NCBI GenBank assembly: GCA_964399625.1
Contig: CAYNSB010000084.1
Location: 1 to 7,374, forward strand
Length of the DNA stretch: 7,374 nt
Reading direction: 5' to 3'
Source of the DNA: CAYNSB01 sp964399625
Lineage (GTDB): Bacteria; Planctomycetota; Phycisphaerae; Phycisphaerales; UBA1924
The position numbers and the translations under genes were made by a program. Below the pieces are notes generated by a model. The model searched no databases, was not told the DNA's origin, and saw only the letters and a program-made list of their open reading frames with translations. Below, piece by piece: positions 6,968 to 7,374 of the stretch. Positions within the stretch are counted from its first letter, which is position 1; each line of letters begins with the position of its first letter.

Positions 6968-7374
6968 TCAGCGGGCGATCTCGATCGCTCGAGTTTCGCG
7001 CAGGACGGTGACCTTGATCTCGCCGGGGAAGGTCATCTCCTCGCTGACACGCTTGGCGATCTTTTGGGCAGTGAGGAACGCCTCATCGTCGTTCATGCGC
7101 TGCGCATCGACCATGACGCGGACCTCGCGTCCGGCCTGGATGGCGTAGGCCTCCGTCACGCCCGGCATGGAGAGGGCGATGTCCTGGAGCTCGTTGAGGC
7201 GCTGGACGTACTTCTCGAGGCTCTCGCGGCGGGCGCCGGGGCGCGCGGAGCTCACGGCGTCAGCGGCCATGACGATCGGCGTGTAGAAGCTGGTGGACGG
7301 GATGTCCGCGTGGTGCCCGCCGATGGCGTTGAGGACGGGTTCCTTCTCGCCGTACTGGCGGGCGAAGTCCATGC
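6968..7374 (-). CDS. rny: Ribonuclease Y, C-terminal part; 5' end lies beyond the window
   Basis: RNase Y is a membrane-anchored endoribonuclease that starts bulk mRNA decay in many bacteria. About 135 C-terminal residues are visible. They include the end of the HD domain (AIGGHHADIPSTS) and the very typical ADAVSSARPGARRESLEKY block. The C-terminal domain carries YAIQAGREVRVMV and ends with the segment PGEIKVTVLRETRAIEIAR. These match the B. subtilis RNase Y C-terminus closely from memory. The membrane helix, coiled coil, KH domain and the N-terminal half of the HD domain, with its catalytic HD pair, should lie to the right of the window. The reading frame is open to the edge with no sign of damage. 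Confidence 0.95.
   Translation of the reverse strand, partial: MDFARQYGEKEPVLNAIGGHHADIPSTSFYTPIVMAADAVSSARPGARRESLEKYVQRLNELQDIALSMPGVTEAYAIQAGREVRVMVDAQRMNDDEAFLTAQKIAKRVSEEMTFPGEIKVTVLRETRAIEIAR

Overview
The window looks like chromosomal DNA of a high-GC planctomycete, most likely from the Phycisphaerae or a relative. This rests on the strong GC-rich codon bias, a secreted protein ending in a PEP-CTERM-type tail in the VPAPAS form followed by five arginines, and a pair of planctomycete-style hypothetical genes. The lineage is inference from protein style only; no rRNA or other marker is present.

Layout from left to right. Positions 1-618 (minus) hold most of a DNA methyltransferase gene whose 3' end lies beyond the left edge. 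It is separated by 45 bp from a divergent class I SAM-dependent methyltransferase (664-1503, plus). That gene converges on clpX (1602-2954, minus), and a strong intrinsic terminator for clpX lies between them (1511-1541). Upstream of clpX, in the same orientation, is a two-gene unit: a conserved hypothetical protein (3547-4311) that overlaps by four bases a small membrane protein with a SHOCT-type tail (3122-3550). Divergent from this pair is a small cysteine-rich lipoprotein with a YHS/TRASH-like metal-binding pattern (4412-4753, plus). It is followed by a secreted beta-propeller-like PEP-CTERM protein (4980-5915, plus) with its own intrinsic terminator (5947-5982). Convergent to that are an alpha/beta hydrolase with an N-terminal membrane anchor (6007-6924, minus) and, 43 bp upstream of it, the 3' end of the RNase Y gene rny (6968 to the right edge, minus).

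Functionally this is a mixed housekeeping neighbourhood: protein quality control (ClpX), RNA turnover (RNase Y), DNA methylation, envelope and secreted proteins. I see no mobile element, CRISPR array, tRNA, rRNA or defence island. The least understood parts are the translationally coupled pair at 3122-4311, the cysteine-rich lipoprotein, and the secreted propeller with its ambiguous signal peptide. Many long open frames on the opposite strand of real genes are by-products of GC-rich codon use and were not annotated.
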